Origin: Terriglobia bacterium
GTDB lineage: Bacteria > Acidobacteriota > Terriglobia > Bryobacterales > Bryobacteraceae
Assembly (NCBI GenBank): GCA_025363475.1
Contig: JANYDS010000032.1
Span: 1 to 48,066 of the forward strand
Length of the DNA: 48,066 nt
Direction: 5' to 3'
The notes under the pieces are model-generated. The model searched no databases and was not told the origin of the DNA. It worked only from the letters and a program-made list of their open reading frames with translations. The translations under genes were made by a program, and so were the position numbers. Shown here piece by piece: positions 1-9,352 of the stretch. How positions within the stretch are numbered: the first letter of the stretch is position 1; each line of letters opens with the position of its first letter.

Positions 1-141
1 GAAATGGTGATGCCTGGTGACAGTGTTCAGCTGGTTGTGGAACTGATTACGCCGGTCGCCATGGATAAAGGTTTGCGCTTCGCGATTCGCGAAGGCGGAC
101 GCACGGTGGGCTCGGGTACCGTGTCCGAGATTCTGAGTTAA
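1..141 (+). CDS. tuf: Elongation factor Tu, C-terminal end (partial)
   Basis: The window opens inside a reading frame whose last 46 residues are the EF-Tu domain 3 end: [19 protein letters not shown], then [19 protein letters not shown] before the stop. EF-Tu is the GTPase that brings aminoacyl-tRNA to the ribosome. Only the tail of the beta-barrel is present; the GTPase domain lies upstream of the window. It sits 7 bases before rpsJ, the usual str-to-S10 junction, so it is probably co-transcribed with the ribosomal genes. Confidence 0.97.
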   Translation, partial: EMVMPGDSVQLVVELITPVAMDKGLRFAIREGGRTVGSGTVSEILS

Positions 142-148
142 TAACATT

Positions 149-472
149 ATGGCTTTGAAAGACCGCATACGCATTCGGCTGAAAGCATACGATCACCGGG
201 TGCTGGATCAGTCAACGACTGAAATCGTAGATACGGCCAAGCGGACGGGGGCCACAGTTGCCGGCCCCATCCCGCTGCCCACGTCAACCTCACGGACGAC
301 GGTTCTTCGGTCACCGCACGTTGACAAGAAGTCGAGGGAACAGTTCGAAATCCGGACGCACAAGCGTTTGCTCGATATTCTTGAGCCGACGCAACAGACG
401 GTGGATGCGCTGATGAAGCTGGATCTGCCGGCTGGCGTAGACGTGGAAATTAAGGCGTTCGGCAAGGGTTAA
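149..472 (+). CDS. rpsJ: 30S ribosomal protein S10
   Basis: S10 is a head protein of the small subunit and, as NusE, a partner of NusB in antitermination. The 107 residues cover the whole family length. The family signature [20 protein letters not shown], followed by [14 protein letters not shown], lies at about residues 39-72. The ATG follows the tuf stop by 7 bases with no strong Shine-Dalgarno sequence, suggesting coupling to tuf. First gene of the S10 block. Confidence 0.98.
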   Translation: MALKDRIRIRLKAYDHRVLDQSTTEIVDTAKRTGATVAGPIPLPTSTSRTTVLRSPHVDKKSREQFEIRTHKRLLDILEPTQQTVDALMKLDLPAGVDVEIKAFGKG

Positions 473-537
473 GAGACACAATGGCGCTTTGAGCATGTCG
501 CTCGAATGCAGCCGCTGGTCGTTTTAAGGAATAACAG

Positions 538-1170
538 ATGAGTCCAGGAATACTTGGCAAGAAAATCGGCATGACGCAGCTGTTTCGGGCTGACGGGGTA
601 GTTGTCCCCGTGACACTGCTCAAAGCAGGCCCGTGTTTCGTTGTGCAGCGCAAGACGCCGGCCACCGATGGATACGACGCGGTGCAGTTGGCTCTGAACG
701 AATTCGTGAAGGCGAAGCGGATCAACAAACCTGAAACGGGTCACCTGAAAAAGGCGAACGTAGAGGGCGCGAAGTTCCTCCATGAATTCCGCCTGAAGGG
801 CGGGGAAGGCGACTTGAAGGCCGGTGATAAGGTCCTTGTGAGCGATTTCCAGCCCAGTGAAAAGGTGGATGTGATTGGTACTTCCAAGGGTCGCGGTTTC
901 GCGGGCGTTGTGAAACGTCATCATTTCCGCGGCGGCGAAGGTTCGCACGGTTCGATGCATCACCGGGCTCCCGGTTCCATCGGCGCATCCAGCTTTCCGT
1001 CACGCGTTGTGCCGGGTATGCGGATGGGCGGTCACATGGGCAACGAGCAGGTGACGGTTCGCAACCTCGAAATCATCGAAGTGGATACCGAAGACAACGT
1101 CCTCGTAGTTAAGGGCGCGGTTCCGGGCCCGAACGGTGGATATGTCATGATCCGGAGGTCGAAGCAATAG
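538..1170 (+). CDS. rplC: 50S ribosomal protein L3
   Basis: L3 is an early-assembly protein of the large subunit whose long loop reaches the peptidyl transferase centre. The 210 residues match the family length. The glycine- and histidine-rich extension (GRGFAGVVKRHHFRGG, then SHGSMHHRAPGSIGASS) at residues 120-160 is diagnostic. A 65-base gap separates it from rpsJ, the widest of the first five genes. It is followed at 2 bases by rplD. Confidence 0.98.
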   Translation: MSPGILGKKIGMTQLFRADGVVVPVTLLKAGPCFVVQRKTPATDGYDAVQLALNEFVKAKRINKPETGHLKKANVEGAKFLHEFRLKGGEGDLKAGDKVLVSDFQPSEKVDVIGTSKGRGFAGVVKRHHFRGGEGSHGSMHHRAPGSIGASSFPSRVVPGMRMGGHMGNEQVTVRNLEIIEVDTEDNVLVVKGAVPGPNGGYVMIRRSKQ

Positions 1171-1172
1171 TC

Positions 1173-1829
1173 ATGCCTAAAGTTGACGTACTCGATCTCA
1201 ATAATCTTAAAGTCGGCGAATTGGAACTGGCTGAATCGGTGTTCGGCGCGGAAGTGAATGAAGACTTGCTGTATGAGTCGGTTCGTCACTATCTGGCAGG
1301 GACCCGGGCTGGTACCCACAAGGTCAAGACGCGCCATGAAGTGGCGGGTTCGGGCAAAAAGCTCTGGAAACAAAAGGGTACGGGCCGGGCGCGTATGGGT
1401 TCGGTGCGCTCGCCGATCTGGCGTCATGGTGGTACGGTCCACGGGCCGGTGCCGCGTGACTATAGCTACAAGCTGCCGCGCAAAATGCAGTTGGGCGCTT
1501 TGCGCTCGGCGCTTTCGGCCAAGCTGAAAGATGGCGATCTGAAGATTGTGTCGGCTTTTCAGCTGACTGATCATAAGACCAAAAGCTTTACGCAGACGCT
1601 GAAGAAGTTCGATGCAACCAGGAAAGTGCTGCTGGTGGAGACTGCGGAAAATCGCAATCTGGAACTGAGTGCGCGGAACATTGAGGGAGTGGTTGTTGTG
1701 CTCTCACATGAAGTGCATCCTTACCACCTGCTGGGTTCGACACGGATTCTGCTAACGCAGGCTGCGGCGACCAAGCTGAGCGAAACGCTGGCGAAATCGG
1801 CTCCCAGACATGCGGCGGAGGGCCTCTAA
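1173..1829 (+). CDS. rplD: 50S ribosomal protein L4
   Basis: L4 lines the exit tunnel with L22, and in E. coli also represses its own S10 operon; I see no obvious L4 leader here. The 218 residues carry the tunnel-loop sequence KLWKQKGTGRARMGSVRSP, followed by WRHGGTVHGP, at about residues 64-94, typical of the family. The stop is directly followed by the ATG of rplW with no gap. Confidence 0.98.
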   Translation: MPKVDVLDLNNLKVGELELAESVFGAEVNEDLLYESVRHYLAGTRAGTHKVKTRHEVAGSGKKLWKQKGTGRARMGSVRSPIWRHGGTVHGPVPRDYSYKLPRKMQLGALRSALSAKLKDGDLKIVSAFQLTDHKTKSFTQTLKKFDATRKVLLVETAENRNLELSARNIEGVVVVLSHEVHPYHLLGSTRILLTQAAATKLSETLAKSAPRHAAEGL

Positions 1830-2117
1830 ATGAACATTCATGACGTACTGGTCAGGCCGCTGGTGACCGAAAAAGGTATCACACGCAAGGAAGAAGAGCG
1901 TACGCTTTGCTTCCAGGTGGCGGCGGATGCCAACAAGATCCAGGTCAAGCAGGCCGTGGAGAAGTTGTTTTCGGTGAAAGTGGCGGAAGTTCGCACTGCG
2001 AACTTTGAAGGCAAATTACGGCGGCGCGGACGGTTTACCGGGTATCGCTCCGACTGGAAGAAGGCATACGTGAAACTCGTGGAAGGCCAGAAGGTCCCCG
2101 AGTTCACGGAGATGTAA
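1830..2117 (+). CDS. rplW: 50S ribosomal protein L23
   Basis: L23 sits at the polypeptide exit and docks trigger factor and SRP. The 95 residues begin with the typical [12 protein letters not shown] and contain [18 protein letters not shown] and the basic [19 protein letters not shown] loop. It abuts rplD and is 1 base from rplB, so translation is almost certainly coupled. Confidence 0.98.
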   Translation: MNIHDVLVRPLVTEKGITRKEEERTLCFQVAADANKIQVKQAVEKLFSVKVAEVRTANFEGKLRRRGRFTGYRSDWKKAYVKLVEGQKVPEFTEM

Positions 2118-2118
2118 G

Positions 2119-2946
2119 ATGGCGATAAAAAAATTCTCACCCACAACCCCGAGTCGTCGTTTCATGACGATTGTGACTCGCGAGAACATCACGAAGCAGA
2201 CGCCCGAAAAGTCACTGGTACAGCCTCGTCCGAAATCGGGCGGCCGTAACAATACTGGCCGGATCACTTCGCGGTTTATTGCGGGCGGTCACAAGCAGGC
2301 ATACCGGATCATCGATTTCAAGCGTGACAAGTTCGGTATTCCGGCTGTTGTCGCGACGATTGAGTACGATCCGAACCGTTCGGCGCGCATTGCGCTGCTG
2401 AATTATGTCGATGGCGAGAAGCGGTATATTATCGCGCCGGAAGGTTTGGTTGTCGGAGCGACGGTTTCGTCGGGTCCGCTGGCCGATATCCTGACGGGTA
2501 ATGCGCTGCAGCTCAAGAACATTCCGTCGGGCACGGTTGTCCACAATATCGAGTTGAAGCCTGGCAAGGGCGCGCAGATGGCGCGTTCGGCCGGGACACA
2601 CGCTCAGCTGGTTTCCCGCGAGGGCGACGTGGCTCTGCTCAAGCTTCCTTCGGGCGAAGTGCGCAAGGTTTCGACTGAGTGCATGGCGACTGTGGGTACG
2701 GTAGGCAATTCGGAACATGAGAATGTTTCGCTCGGTAAGGCGGGACGCAAGCGATGGTTGGGCAAGAGCCCGCACAATCGCGGTGTTTCGATGAACCCTG
2801 TGGATCATCCGCATGGTGGTGGTGAAGGTAAAACCTCGGGCGGCCGGCATCCGGTAACTCCGTGGGGTCAGCCAACGCGCGGCTTCAAGACGCGCAACAA
2901 CAAGCGCACGGATAAATTCATCCTGAATCGCAGAGGTAAGAAATAA
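2119..2946 (+). CDS. rplB: 50S ribosomal protein L2
   Basis: L2 is a conserved primary 23S-binding protein needed for subunit association and peptidyl transfer. The 275 residues are full length. The C-terminal active-region signature [20 protein letters not shown] at about residues 225-244 contains the histidine implicated in peptidyl transfer. [20 protein letters not shown] lies near the N-terminus. It ends immediately before the rpsS ATG. Confidence 0.98.
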   Translation: MAIKKFSPTTPSRRFMTIVTRENITKQTPEKSLVQPRPKSGGRNNTGRITSRFIAGGHKQAYRIIDFKRDKFGIPAVVATIEYDPNRSARIALLNYVDGEKRYIIAPEGLVVGATVSSGPLADILTGNALQLKNIPSGTVVHNIELKPGKGAQMARSAGTHAQLVSREGDVALLKLPSGEVRKVSTECMATVGTVGNSEHENVSLGKAGRKRWLGKSPHNRGVSMNPVDHPHGGGEGKTSGGRHPVTPWGQPTRGFKTRNNKRTDKFILNRRGKK

Positions 2947-3234
2947 ATGGGTCGTTCGTTAAAGAAGGGACCGTTCACCGACACACACCTCGAAGAGAGG
3001 ATCGACAAGCTGAACGCGGCGAGCGAAAAGAAAGTGATCCGGACTTGGTCACGCCGCTCGACGATTCTGCCCGAGTTTGTGGGTCATACGATCGCTGTGC
3101 ATAACGGCAGGAAGTTTATCCCGGTCTACATCACCGAGAACATGGTGGGTCACAAAATGGGCGAATTCTCCCCGACCCGCACGTTCAAGACGCATGTGGC
3201 CAAGGCGTCGTCTGAGAAGTCGTCCAAATCGTAG
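2947..3234 (+). CDS. rpsS: 30S ribosomal protein S19
   Basis: S19 forms the head of the small subunit with S13 and contacts the A-site region. The 95 residues start with the canonical [10 protein letters not shown] and contain [20 protein letters not shown] and the [13 protein letters not shown] signature. No spacer separates it from rplB. rplV follows after 20 bases. Confidence 0.98.
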   Translation: MGRSLKKGPFTDTHLEERIDKLNAASEKKVIRTWSRRSTILPEFVGHTIAVHNGRKFIPVYITENMVGHKMGEFSPTRTFKTHVAKASSEKSSKS

Positions 3235-3254
3235 GGTAATACCAGGAAACGATC

Positions 3255-3605
3255 ATGCAAGCCGAAAAGATACAAATTAAGGCAGAAGCCAGATACCTGC
3301 GGGTGTCTCCGCAGAAAGCTCGTCTGGTAGTGGATCTGATCCGCGGACGCAAAGCGAATGACGCAATCATCACGCTGCGCTCCGTCAACAAGGGAATTGC
3401 GCCGGCGGTGGAGAAAGTCCTTCACTCGGCAATTGCCAACGCTCAGGATCAGGACGAAAACGTTGACGTGGATCAGTTGTATGTTTCCGAAGCGTATGTG
3501 AACGAGGGACCGCGGCAGAAGCGGGTACGTCCGGCTCCGATGGGTCGCGCCTACCGGTATCAGCGGCGCACATCGCACATTGTTTTGAAAGTGGCGGAGA
3601 AATAA
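3255..3605 (+). CDS. rplV: 50S ribosomal protein L22
   Basis: L22 spans the large subunit and its beta-hairpin lines the exit tunnel, where macrolide resistance changes arise. The 116 residues include AEARYLRVSPQKARLVVDLI at the N-terminus and the hairpin region QKRVRPAPMGRAYRYQRRTS near residue 90. An in-frame reading of the family is intact. rpsC follows after 6 bases. Confidence 0.98.
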   Translation: MQAEKIQIKAEARYLRVSPQKARLVVDLIRGRKANDAIITLRSVNKGIAPAVEKVLHSAIANAQDQDENVDVDQLYVSEAYVNEGPRQKRVRPAPMGRAYRYQRRTSHIVLKVAEK

Positions 3606-3611
3606 CCATTC

Positions 3612-4646
3612 ATGGGACAGAAAGTACATCCATACGGCTTCCGGCTCGGTTTCAATAAGCCCTGGCGCTCGCGGTGGTTTTCCAAGCAGGGCTACGCGGG
3701 CCTGCTGCAGGAAGATCTGGAGCTGAAAGAGGGTCTGCGCAAGCAGCTGAAGTCGGCTGGTGTCAGCTCGATTGAAGTTGACCGTCCGGGCAATAAGCTT
3801 CGGGTTACAATCCGCACATCGCGTCCGGGTATCATTATCGGCCGCAAGGGTGCTGAGATTGAAAAGCTGAAGACGGCGCTGGCGAAGAAGACCAAGCGGG
3901 AAGTCTTTATTGACATTCAGGAAGTTCACAAGCCGGAGCTTGACGCTCAGCTGGTGTCGGAATCGATTGCATTGCAGCTTGAGAAGCGCGTAGCGTTCCG
4001 CCGTGCGATGCGCAAGGCTGTTGATTCGGCGCTGCGGTTTGGTTGCAAGGGAATCAAGGTCCGGGTTTCGGGCCGTTTGAATGGCGCGGAAATCGCGCGT
4101 TCGGAATGGTATCTGCAAGGACAGCTTCCGCTGCACACGCTGCGTGCTGATATCGATTATGGTTTTACGGAAGCGCACACCACTTATGGTGTAATCGGCG
4201 TGAAGGCGTGGTTGTATAAGGGCGAAATTTTGCCGGGTGGCAAGCGTAATCTGCCGCAGGATGGCGAACCGCGCCGCAACGAACGGCCTCGTGGCGACCG
4301 TGATGGTGGCGGGCGTGACGCTGGTCGTGATAATCGCGGTGACCGTCGTGGTCCTCCCCGGGGTGATCGTCCAGCTGGTGGTCCTGGTGGCGGCGCAGGT
4401 GGTGATCGTCCGGCAGCGCTAAGCGTTCCGGCCGAACATTCTGCCCATGCGACACAGGCGGCTCCGGTACAAATTCCGGCGGCTGATAACCGGGCGCCCC
4501 GTACGGGCGGTCCGATCATGCCTCCGCTGATGCCGCCCGCACAGCCGAACTGGAAAGAACCGAAGGCTGATGCCCAAAGTGATGCCAGTGCAGATGTCCA
4601 GACAGAACAGCCCGCGACTGGCGAAACGCCGGCCGCAGCCGAATAG
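3612..4646 (+). CDS. rpsC: 30S ribosomal protein S3 with long low-complexity C-terminal tail
   Basis: S3 lines the mRNA entry channel. Residues 1-215 are the normal protein: [16 protein letters not shown] start, type 2 KH domain with the GRKG loop in [16 protein letters not shown], and the C-terminal [20 protein letters not shown] signature. At 344 residues it is about 100 longer than most bacterial S3 proteins. The extra tail (about 217-344) begins with an Arg/Gly/Asp-rich stretch of RGD, GGRD and DRRG repeats and ends Pro/Ala/Glu-rich. It has no recognisable fold and is probably disordered. The frame is continuous up to the stop, 28 bases before rplP, so the tail is not an annotation artefact. 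Confidence 0.96.
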   Translation: MGQKVHPYGFRLGFNKPWRSRWFSKQGYAGLLQEDLELKEGLRKQLKSAGVSSIEVDRPGNKLRVTIRTSRPGIIIGRKGAEIEKLKTALAKKTKREVFIDIQEVHKPELDAQLVSESIALQLEKRVAFRRAMRKAVDSALRFGCKGIKVRVSGRLNGAEIARSEWYLQGQLPLHTLRADIDYGFTEAHTTYGVIGVKAWLYKGEILPGGKRNLPQDGEPRRNERPRGDRDGGGRDAGRDNRGDRRGPPRGDRPAGGPGGGAGGDRPAALSVPAEHSAHATQAAPVQIPAADNRAPRTGGPIMPPLMPPAQPNWKEPKADAQSDASADVQTEQPATGETPAAAE

Positions 4647-4674
4647 ATTAAGGGATTTTGGGGAGATCTGAATT

Positions 4675-5097
4675 ATGTTGATGCCCAAGAAGGTTAAGTA
4701 CCGCAAGGTACAGCGCGGGCGCATGAAGGGTAAAGCGTGGCGCGGCTCTACGATTGCATTTGGCGAATATGCGCTGAAGGCGATGGAATGCGGCTGGATC
4801 ACGGCGCGGCAGATTGAAGCGGCGCGTATTGCGATGACGCGGTCGATCAAGCGTGGTGGTAAGGTCTGGATCCGGTTATTCCCGGACAAGCCGATTACAA
4901 AGAAGCCCGCTGAAACCCGTATGGGTAAGGGTAAAGGTAATCCGGAAGAGTGGGTGGCAGTCATCCGTCCGGGCAAGATTTTGTTCGAGATGGAAGGCGT
5001 GGATGTGGAAACGGCTCGGGCGGCCATGCGGCTGGCAGCGCACAAGATTCCACTGGCCACTAAATTTCTGGCTCGTGAAGTTCAGGAACAGGCTTAG
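4675..5097 (+). CDS. rplP: 50S ribosomal protein L16
   Basis: L16 helps position A-site tRNA. The 140 residues start [20 protein letters not shown], which supports the first of two possible ATGs. They contain the signature [20 protein letters not shown] at about residue 85. Full family length. It is followed by rpmC after 4 bases. Confidence 0.98.
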   Translation: MLMPKKVKYRKVQRGRMKGKAWRGSTIAFGEYALKAMECGWITARQIEAARIAMTRSIKRGGKVWIRLFPDKPITKKPAETRMGKGKGNPEEWVAVIRPGKILFEMEGVDVETARAAMRLAAHKIPLATKFLAREVQEQA

Positions 5098-5101
5098 CAC
5101 G

Positions 5102-5335
5102 ATGAAAAAAGATAATTTGCGGGGTCTCGATCCCGCTGAAATGCAGACGAAACTGGCGGAAATGGCCGAGCAGGGTTTTCGGTTCCGTTTTCAGATGTCG
5201 ATGGGGCAGACCGAGGGGCTGCGGAAACTGCGCGAGATGCGCAAGGACCGGGCTCGTTTGTTGACTTATCTGCGGGAAAAAGAGCTGGGCAAAGTGGTGC
5301 CAGCTCAGGCAACAGGCAAGGCGGGGGTTAAATAA
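5102..5335 (+). CDS. rpmC: 50S ribosomal protein L29
   Basis: L29 is a small two-helix protein at the exit-tunnel rim. The 77 residues start [20 protein letters not shown] and carry the family helix pattern [20 protein letters not shown]. The frame is open well upstream (to 4853) because it overlaps rplP out of frame. The ATG at 5102 is chosen because it falls 4 bases after the rplP stop and gives a normal L29 N-terminus. The TAA shares its last A with the rpsQ ATG (TAATG). Confidence 0.96.
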   Translation: MKKDNLRGLDPAEMQTKLAEMAEQGFRFRFQMSMGQTEGLRKLREMRKDRARLLTYLREKELGKVVPAQATGKAGVK

Positions 5336-5664
5336 TGGCTGCTGAACAGCAAGTAGTGGCGCCGGTTGTGGTGAGTCAGCACAAAACGGAAAAGGTTGGC
5401 GAAGTGGTGTCGACCAAGATGCAGAAGACTATTGTGGTGCAGGTGAGCCGCAGGGTTCCTCATCCGCTGTATCGCCGTATCGTGATGAAGCACAAGAAAT
5501 TTTATGCTCATGATGAAGAGGGTGTGGCGAATGTGGGCGATGTGGTCCGCATTATCGAATGCCGTCCGATGAGCAAGCTGAAGCGGTGGCGTTTGGGCGA
5601 TGTGATTCGCCGTTCGGCACTGGCCGGCGTTGCCAAGCCGTCAGCACTCGACGTCAAAGTTTAG
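5335..5664 (+). CDS. rpsQ: 30S ribosomal protein S17
   Basis: S17 is an OB-fold primary 16S-binding protein. The core begins at about residue 20 ([20 protein letters not shown]) and contains [17 protein letters not shown] and the C-terminal [18 protein letters not shown]. At 109 residues it has a roughly 18-residue N-terminal extension and a short C-terminal extension relative to the usual 80-90. The ATG overlaps the rpmC stop by one base, which fixes the start. Confidence 0.97.
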   Translation: MAAEQQVVAPVVVSQHKTEKVGEVVSTKMQKTIVVQVSRRVPHPLYRRIVMKHKKFYAHDEEGVANVGDVVRIIECRPMSKLKRWRLGDVIRRSALAGVAKPSALDVKV

Positions 5665-5729
5665 TTTTTTAAACCGTTCAAGTATCAGTAGTTAAAGTAT
5701 TTAGGGTTAAGGGAGCCAGAGACAAAACC

Positions 5730-6098
5730 ATGATTGGGATGCGGACAATCCTCGAGGTAGCCGATAACAGCGGAGCGCGCAGACTTTCCTGCATTGCGCC
5801 ACGAGGCGGTGACCTCGGGCTCCGGGCCGGACTCGGAGACGTAGTAACGGCGGCGGTGAAGGAATGTACACCGGACTCGTCGATCAAGAAGGGCAAAGTT
5901 GTGCGGTGTGTCATCGTGCGGATGCGCAAAGAAACGCGCCGTAAAGATGGCAGCTATATCCGTTTCGATTCGAATGCGGCTGTGCTGATTAACGAAATCG
6001 GTGAACCGGTTGGCACGCGTGTGTTCGGGCCGGTGGCGCGTGAACTGCGCGACAAGCGGTACATGAAGATCGTCTCACTTGCTCCGGAGGTGATTTAG
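5730..6098 (+). CDS. rplN: 50S ribosomal protein L14
   Basis: L14 lies at the subunit interface. The 122 residues are exactly the family length, beginning [20 protein letters not shown] and ending with [20 protein letters not shown]. The ATG is preceded by GGGAG at a usable distance. The 65-base gap after rpsQ marks the boundary between the S10 and spc parts of the cluster. I see no hairpin in it strong enough to call a terminator. Confidence 0.98.
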   Translation: MIGMRTILEVADNSGARRLSCIAPRGGDLGLRAGLGDVVTAAVKECTPDSSIKKGKVVRCVIVRMRKETRRKDGSYIRFDSNAAVLINEIGEPVGTRVFGPVARELRDKRYMKIVSLAPEVI

Positions 6099-6100
6099 TC

Positions 6101-6472
6101 ATGTCGGTGGCATTGAAGAAAGATAACCGGGAACCGGTTCGCATTCAGCTGAAGAAGAATGATCAGGTGAAGGTGATTGCCGGGCGTGACAAGGGTAAGA
6201 CGGGCCGCGTTCTCAATGTGGATAAAGAGAAGGGCCGTATCCTTATTGAACATGTCAACATGGTGAAGAAGCATACCAAGAAGAATCCGGCCAAGCAGAT
6301 TGCGGGCGGGATTGCGGAAATGGAGGCTTCGATTGCGGTTTCAAACGCGATGATCGTATGTCCGAAGTGCGGTCCGGTGCGCATTGCGCATCATGTGACT
6401 GAAGTCGCGGGCAAGAGCCACCGCAGCCGGGTTTGCCGCAAATGCGGACAGGCTCTGGATAAAAAGGCTTAA
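6101..6472 (+). CDS. rplX: 50S ribosomal protein L24, with C-terminal Cys4 zinc ribbon
   Basis: L24 initiates large-subunit assembly. The KOW motif region [20 protein letters not shown] lies at residues 23-42, followed by [20 protein letters not shown]. The C-terminus holds paired CPKCG (about residue 87) and CRKCG (about 114) motifs, giving a possible zinc site seen in some bacterial L24 lineages. At 123 residues it is longer than the usual 103-105, the excess lying at both ends. It starts 2 bases after rplN. Confidence 0.97.
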   Translation: MSVALKKDNREPVRIQLKKNDQVKVIAGRDKGKTGRVLNVDKEKGRILIEHVNMVKKHTKKNPAKQIAGGIAEMEASIAVSNAMIVCPKCGPVRIAHHVTEVAGKSHRSRVCRKCGQALDKKA

Positions 6473-6480
6473 GGCAATAT

Positions 6481-7026
6481 ATGGCAGCCAGACTAAGAGA
6501 ACATTATCTGACCCAGGTGGTCCCGGCTCTGACAAAAGAGTTCGGTTACAAGAACGTGATGGCGGTGCCGAAGATCGAGAAGGTTTCGGTCAACATCGGT
6601 TTGGGCGAGGCTACGGGCAACGCGAAACTGATGGATGGCGCGGTCAATGAACTGGGCGCAATTGCCGGGCAGAAGCCGGTAGTGACCAAGGCGAAGAAAT
6701 CAATCGCTGCGTTTAAACTGCGTGAAGGCATGGCGATTGGCACGATGGTTACGCTGCGGGGCGACCGGATGTATGAATTTCTGGACCGCCTGCTGAACGT
6801 GGCGCTGCCGCGAGTCCGCGATTTCCGCGGGGTGTCGCCAAAGAGTTTCGACGGCCGTGGCAATTACACGATGGGTTTGAAAGACCAGCTGATTTTCCCG
6901 GAAATCGACTACTCGAAGATTGAGAAGACGAAGGGTATGAATATCAGCATTACGACCACTGCGAAGACGGATGCCGAAGGTGTGGCGCTGCTGAAGCAGA
7001 TGGGCATGCCGTTCCGCGCGCAGTAA
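6481..7026 (+). CDS. rplE: 50S ribosomal protein L5
   Basis: L5 binds 5S rRNA and contacts P-site tRNA. The 181 residues contain the family signature [13 protein letters not shown] at about residue 35 and [20 protein letters not shown] at about residue 110. The ending, [15 protein letters not shown], is also typical. It lies 8 bases after rplX. Confidence 0.98.
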   Translation: MAARLREHYLTQVVPALTKEFGYKNVMAVPKIEKVSVNIGLGEATGNAKLMDGAVNELGAIAGQKPVVTKAKKSIAAFKLREGMAIGTMVTLRGDRMYEFLDRLLNVALPRVRDFRGVSPKSFDGRGNYTMGLKDQLIFPEIDYSKIEKTKGMNISITTTAKTDAEGVALLKQMGMPFRAQ

Positions 7027-7050
7027 GCCGAGTTGGAGAAAAGATTTTAA

Positions 7051-7236
7051 ATGGCCACAACCGCCAAGATCGCAAAAGACAAGAAGAAGCCGAAGTTCAA
7101 ATGCCGGCACAGAAACCGCTGCTGGCGCTGCGGACGTCCGCGGGCGTTTCTGCGGAAGTACGGAATCTGCCGCTTGTGTTTCCGGCAGCTGGCTTTGAAT
7201 GGTGAAGTTCCCGGCGTCGTCAAGGCGAGCTGGTAA
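7051..7236 (+). CDS. rpsN: 30S ribosomal protein S14, zinc-binding short form (type Z)
   Basis: S14 is a late-assembly head protein. The 61-residue length and the cysteine pairs in [20 protein letters not shown] followed by LCF identify the zinc-containing C+ form rather than the longer zinc-free form. The ending [11 protein letters not shown] is canonical. A purine-rich GTTGGAGAAAAG precedes the ATG. It lies between rplE and rpsH as in most spc operons. Confidence 0.98.
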   Translation: MATTAKIAKDKKKPKFKCRHRNRCWRCGRPRAFLRKYGICRLCFRQLALNGEVPGVVKASW

Positions 7237-7250
7237 GACGACGACAAGAA

Positions 7251-7258
7251 AAGGAGGT
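7251..7258 (+). promoter_or_regulatory. Strong Shine-Dalgarno sequence of rpsH
   Basis: AAGGAGGT, fully complementary to the 16S 3' end, lies 10 bases before the rpsH ATG at 7269. It is the best ribosome-binding site noticed in the cluster and fixes the rpsH start. Confidence 0.85.
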
Positions 7259-7268
7259 ACGGTAAAAA

Positions 7269-7664
7269 ATGACCAGTGATCCTATCGCCGACATGCTAAC
7301 CCGGGTTCGGAACGCCATTGCGGCGCGCCATCCGAAAGTGGACGTACCGGCATCGAAATTAAAGACGGAAATTGCCCGGATTCTTAAAGAAGAGGGCTAT
7401 ATTGCAAACTTCAAGGTCGCTGAAGAGGGCGTGAAGAAGGTCATCAAGATTTATCTGAAGTACGCGAGCGATAATTCACCTGTGGTGACGGGCATTCAGC
7501 GCATTTCGCGCCCTGGTTGCCGCACATATGTGGGGAAATCGCAGATTCCGCGGGTGCAGGGCGGCCTCGGTATCAGCATCCTGACCACACCGGCTGGTGT
7601 GATGACTGGCCGGACAGCGCACAAACAGGGCGTTGGCGGCGAACTTCTTTGCCGCGTTTGGTAG
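7269..7664 (+). CDS. rpsH: 30S ribosomal protein S8
   Basis: S8 binds the central domain of 16S rRNA and, in E. coli, represses the spc operon by binding mRNA near L5. The 131 residues start DPIADMLTRVRNAIAARHP and end with the conserved GLGISILTTPAGVMTGRTA followed by GGELLCRVW. Full length with its own strong ribosome-binding site. Confidence 0.98.
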   Translation: MTSDPIADMLTRVRNAIAARHPKVDVPASKLKTEIARILKEEGYIANFKVAEEGVKKVIKIYLKYASDNSPVVTGIQRISRPGCRTYVGKSQIPRVQGGLGISILTTPAGVMTGRTAHKQGVGGELLCRVW

Positions 7665-7705
7665 TCCTGTAGTCCAGCAAATCAATAGAGGGTTTTGAAA
7701 AGTTC

Positions 7706-8248
7706 ATGTCCAGAGTAGGAAAAAAGCTGATTCCGGTCCCTTCCTCGGTGAAGATCCAGATTGGCGACCAATTGACGGTGCAGGGTCCGAAGGGAAATCT
7801 GGTAGTTCCGATTCCGACGGGGATACGCGTTCAGCAGAACGGAGCGGTTCTGGAGATTCTCCGGGACTCCGACGCACATGCCGCGCTGCACGGACTGACA
7901 CGGGCACTGGCGGCAAATGCCGTCCAGGGCGTTTCAACCGGGTTTGTTCGCGAGCTGGACATTGTGGGTATCGGATACCGCGCGGATTTGAAAGGCCGGG
8001 TGGCAGTTTTCACCCTGGGCTATTCGCATCCGATAGAAGTGCTGCTGCCTGAGGGCGTTGATCTGAAGATCGACAAGCAGACGCATCTGGTTCTTTCGGG
8101 TTATGACCGGCAGTTGCTCGGTCAGGTGGCCGCGAATATTCGTTCGCTGCGCAAGCCGGATCCGTACAAGAACAAGGGCGTCCGTTACACAGGCGAAATA
8201 TTGAAGAAGAAGGTCGGCAAGTCTGGTGCGACCGGAGGCAAGAAGTAA
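7706..8248 (+). CDS. rplF: 50S ribosomal protein L6
   Basis: L6 sits near the factor-binding site. The 180 residues start [20 protein letters not shown] and contain the two repeated L6 domains. The C-terminal [20 protein letters not shown] is the family signature. The stop is immediately followed by the rplR ATG. Confidence 0.98.
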   Translation: MSRVGKKLIPVPSSVKIQIGDQLTVQGPKGNLVVPIPTGIRVQQNGAVLEILRDSDAHAALHGLTRALAANAVQGVSTGFVRELDIVGIGYRADLKGRVAVFTLGYSHPIEVLLPEGVDLKIDKQTHLVLSGYDRQLLGQVAANIRSLRKPDPYKNKGVRYTGEILKKKVGKSGATGGKK

Positions 8249-8623
8249 ATGATTCGCAAGATTTCGAAAAACGAGATCCGGGAGCGGATTCACACTCGCA
8301 TCCGGAAAAAGCTCAAAGGTACGACCGAGCGTCCGCGACTCGCGGTATTCCGCAGTGTTGCTCATATCTATGCGCAGGTGATCGACGATACAAAGGGCGT
8401 GACTCTGGTCGCGGCGAATTCGATCGAGAAGAGCCTGGGCGTAGAAGGCAAGAAAGCGACCGGCGGCAACGTCGAAGCTGCGAAAGAAATTGGCAAGCGC
8501 GTGGCCGAGCGTGCAAAAGAGCTTGGCATCAGCAAGGTTGTGTTCGACCGCGGTGGTTACATTTATCACGGGCGCGTAAAGGCGCTCGCGGATGCGGCGC
8601 GGGAAGCGGGACTGGAGTTTTAA
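8249..8623 (+). CDS. rplR: 50S ribosomal protein L18
   Basis: L18 carries 5S rRNA into the large subunit with L5. The 124 residues contain [20 protein letters not shown] and the C-terminal [20 protein letters not shown], both diagnostic. It abuts rplF, and its stop shares a base with the rpsE ATG. Confidence 0.98.
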   Translation: MIRKISKNEIRERIHTRIRKKLKGTTERPRLAVFRSVAHIYAQVIDDTKGVTLVAANSIEKSLGVEGKKATGGNVEAAKEIGKRVAERAKELGISKVVFDRGGYIYHGRVKALADAAREAGLEF

Positions 8624-9150
8624 TGGCTATCGTCATCAAGCGGGTCGATCCGGCTGCGCTGAATCTGAAGGAAAATGTGGTCGCGATCAACCGCGTCACG
8701 AAGGTTGTCAAGGGCGGCAAAAACATGAGCTTTTCTGCTCTGGTTGTCGTAGGCGATCCGGCGGCTCGTGTGGTTGGGTTTGGCGTAGGCAAGGCGAAGG
8801 AAGTTCCTTCGGCTATCCGTAAGGGAATTGAAGCGGCGAAAAAGAATTTGCGCCGGGTTCACTTGCTGGATAACACGATTCCGCATCAGGTGCTGGGTAA
8901 GTTTGGCGCAGGTTTGGTCATGCTGAAGCCGGCGCAGGATGGTACGGGCGTGATTGCGGGCGGACCGGTACGCGCCGTGGTTCAGGCGTGCGGAATTCCG
9001 AACGTGCTCACGAAGTCGATTGGCAGCCATAATCCGCACAACGTGGTGAAGGCAACAATCAATGCGCTGGAGCAGCTGCGCGACCGGGCTGCGGTCATGG
9101 AAATGCGCGGACTGTCTCCGGACCGTGCGCACGAAAAGGTGCAGGGTTAA
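8623..9150 (+). CDS. rpsE: 30S ribosomal protein S5
   Basis: S5 contributes to decoding accuracy and lies at the mRNA entry. The 175 residues contain the double-stranded RNA-binding-like N-domain with [20 protein letters not shown] and [20 protein letters not shown]. The C-domain has [20 protein letters not shown]. The ATG overlaps the rplR stop by one base. Confidence 0.98.
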   Translation: MAIVIKRVDPAALNLKENVVAINRVTKVVKGGKNMSFSALVVVGDPAARVVGFGVGKAKEVPSAIRKGIEAAKKNLRRVHLLDNTIPHQVLGKFGAGLVMLKPAQDGTGVIAGGPVRAVVQACGIPNVLTKSIGSHNPHNVVKATINALEQLRDRAAVMEMRGLSPDRAHEKVQG

Positions 9151-9155
9151 TCAAG

Positions 9156-9335
9156 ATGGAAGGCACGATCAAAATCAAGCTCGTCAAGAGCACGATCTGC
9201 ACTCCCGAGAAGCACAAAGTGATTGTGCGCGCTCTGGGATTGAAGAAGATGAACCAGATTGTGGTGCGGCCGGATACGCCGTCGTTTCGCGGGTTTGTGA
9301 AGAAGATCCCGCATCTTCTGGCGCTCGTCGACTAA
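9156..9335 (+). CDS. rpmD: 50S ribosomal protein L30
   Basis: L30 is a small non-essential-type large-subunit protein. Translation from the ATG 5 bases after rpsE gives 59 residues, exactly the family length: KIKLVKSTICTPEKHKVIVR, then LGLKKMNQIVVRPDTPSFRG. It ends in the predicted KKIPHLLALVD. It is easily missed because it is so short. rplO follows after 17 bases. Confidence 0.96.
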   Translation: MEGTIKIKLVKSTICTPEKHKVIVRALGLKKMNQIVVRPDTPSFRGFVKKIPHLLALVD

Positions 9336-9352
9336 CGTAAGAGGACATTCCA

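Noticed and set aside
3150-4178. A 342-codon open frame on the minus strand opposite rpsS, rplV and rpsC
   Set aside because: It is antisense to three certain ribosomal genes, and its sequence has the Arg/Leu/Gln-rich composition of a GC-rich shadow frame with no family match.
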